Part shown: one piece after another, positions 14,335-14,542 of the stretch
Layout: each line of letters opens with the position of its first letter
Position numbering within the stretch: position 1 is the first letter of the stretch
Position numbers and translations under genes: made by a program
Assembly: GCA_045537295.1 (NCBI GenBank)
Contig: JAZSPG010000092.1
Span: 1-14,542, forward strand
Source of the DNA: Scatosoma sp045537295
GTDB lineage: Bacteria; Bacillota; Clostridia; Christensenellales; Borkfalkiaceae
Direction of reading: 5' to 3'
DNA length: 14,542 nt
The notes under the pieces: model-generated
What the model saw: only the letters and a program-made list of their open reading frames with translations
Told to the model about the DNA's origin: nothing
Database searches by the model: none

Positions 14335-14363
14335 TTGACTTATCTATTTGAAATAGATATAAT
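14335..14363 (+). promoter_or_regulatory. Strong sigma-A promoter of the small peptide gene
   Basis: TTGACT (14335-14340), exactly 17 bp, then TATAAT (14358-14363) is near consensus. The inferred start near 14370 gives a leader of about 69 nt, which contains a 5-bp GACTT/AAGTC hairpin with a GAAA tetraloop (14376-14389). Confidence 0.85.
14341..14359. promoter_or_regulatory. Perfect 19-bp palindromic operator inside the promoter
   Basis: TATCTATTT (14341-14349), a central G, and AAATAGATA (14351-14359) form a perfect dyad that fills the -35/-10 spacer and overlaps two bases of the -10. A dimeric repressor here would block RNA polymerase. The divergent XRE-family protein is the likely binder. 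Confidence 0.8.
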
Positions 14364-14423
14364 ATAAAAAATGTAGACTTGAAAAAGTCAAAGTGTTAAA
14401 AATTTTTCACGGCTAATAATTTT

Positions 14424-14429
14424 AGGAGG
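14424..14429 (+). promoter_or_regulatory. Ribosome binding site of the truncated peptide gene
   Basis: A perfect AGGAGG lies 9 nt before the ATG at 14439, supporting that this short frame is a real, well-translated gene. Confidence 0.85.
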
Positions 14430-14438
14430 TATAAAAAA

Positions 14439-14542
14439 ATGAAAAAGTATCAAAAACCCCAAATAAGCGTTTGGGAATTGACGGAAAAAGACGTGTTCTT
14501 GACGCTTAGCGTAAACACGACGAACGGCGGGGACGGCGGTAA
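14439..14542 (+). CDS. Small peptide, possible RiPP-like precursor (3' end cut by the window)
   Basis: Thirty-four codons are visible, open at the window edge (the last two bases are AA of an incomplete codon). The peptide begins MKKYQKPQISVWEL, continues with TEKDVFLTLSV and ends here in NTTNGGDGG. There is no signal peptide or membrane helix. A polar, charged N-terminal part with YxxP followed by alternating hydrophobics, then a Thr/Asn/Gly-rich tail, resembles the leader-core layout of ribosomally made, modified peptides; YxxP is also the leader motif recognised in lasso peptides, although such short MKKY.KP-type peptides are common in Clostridia and Bacteroidota with no proven role. A strong promoter, perfect ribosome site, palindromic operator and divergent XRE regulator argue for a real regulated gene. 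Modification enzymes, if any, lie outside the window. Confidence 0.7.
   Translation, partial: MKKYQKPQISVWELTEKDVFLTLSVNTTNGGDGG

Noticed and set aside
14393..14410. Dyad GTG...AAAAATTTTT...CAC as a terminator or attenuator in the peptide leader
   Set aside because: Two central mismatches and almost no loop space; the AT palindrome is probably chance in AT-rich DNA.
14260..14438. Toxin-antitoxin or phage repressor module
   Set aside because: The XRE protein has no toxin partner, and the divergent peptide lacks toxin-like membrane features; no phage genes are in the window.

Overview
The window is a stretch of a Bacillota (Firmicutes) chromosome, most likely from an uncultured gut-type Clostridia lineage. 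This is inferred from strong Shine-Dalgarno sites, sigma-A promoters that mostly carry an extended -10 (TGN), a PepV-type dipeptidase, a NarL-type two-component pair, a BspA-like lipoprotein and MgtE. There are no rRNA or tRNA genes, phage genes, transposases or CRISPR arrays. The first 72 bases are not biological: they match the MGI/DNBSEQ library adapter with a 10-base index, so the left end is an untrimmed sequencing artefact. The right end cuts through a small gene.

Layout. (1) 87-1469 (-): PepV/Sapep-type M20 dipeptidase. (2) 1703-6067 (+): a compact run of radC-like, NarL-family histidine kinase, response regulator, HAD phosphatase and cysteine synthase, driven at least in part by an extended -10 promoter before radC. 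(3) 6168-7004 (+): BspA-like leucine-rich-repeat lipoprotein with its own promoter and a terminator shared with the convergent gene. (4) 7070-8545 (-) and 8728-9549 (+): a divergent pair, a cytoplasmic glycosidase-like protein and an AraC regulator. (5) 9599-11278 (-): MgtE Mg2+ transporter/channel with a duplicated N-terminal domain, preceded by a short leader ORF overlapping a terminator-like hairpin. (6) 11449-13836 (-): a membrane-anchored extracellular beta-propeller-like protein whose transcript looks leaderless. (7) 13949-14260 (-) and 14439-14542+ (+): a divergent pair, a small XRE repressor-like protein and a short peptide gene.

The most interesting part is the right edge. A perfect 19-bp palindrome fills the whole spacer of a near-consensus promoter for a small YxxP-containing, Gly/Asn-tailed peptide, and a degenerate second copy lies 31 bp (three helical turns) upstream, toward the divergent XRE gene. 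This looks like a tightly repressed small-peptide module (possibly RiPP-like) that continues beyond the window. Second is the putative leader-peptide attenuator in front of mgtE, which does not resemble the M-box riboswitch.
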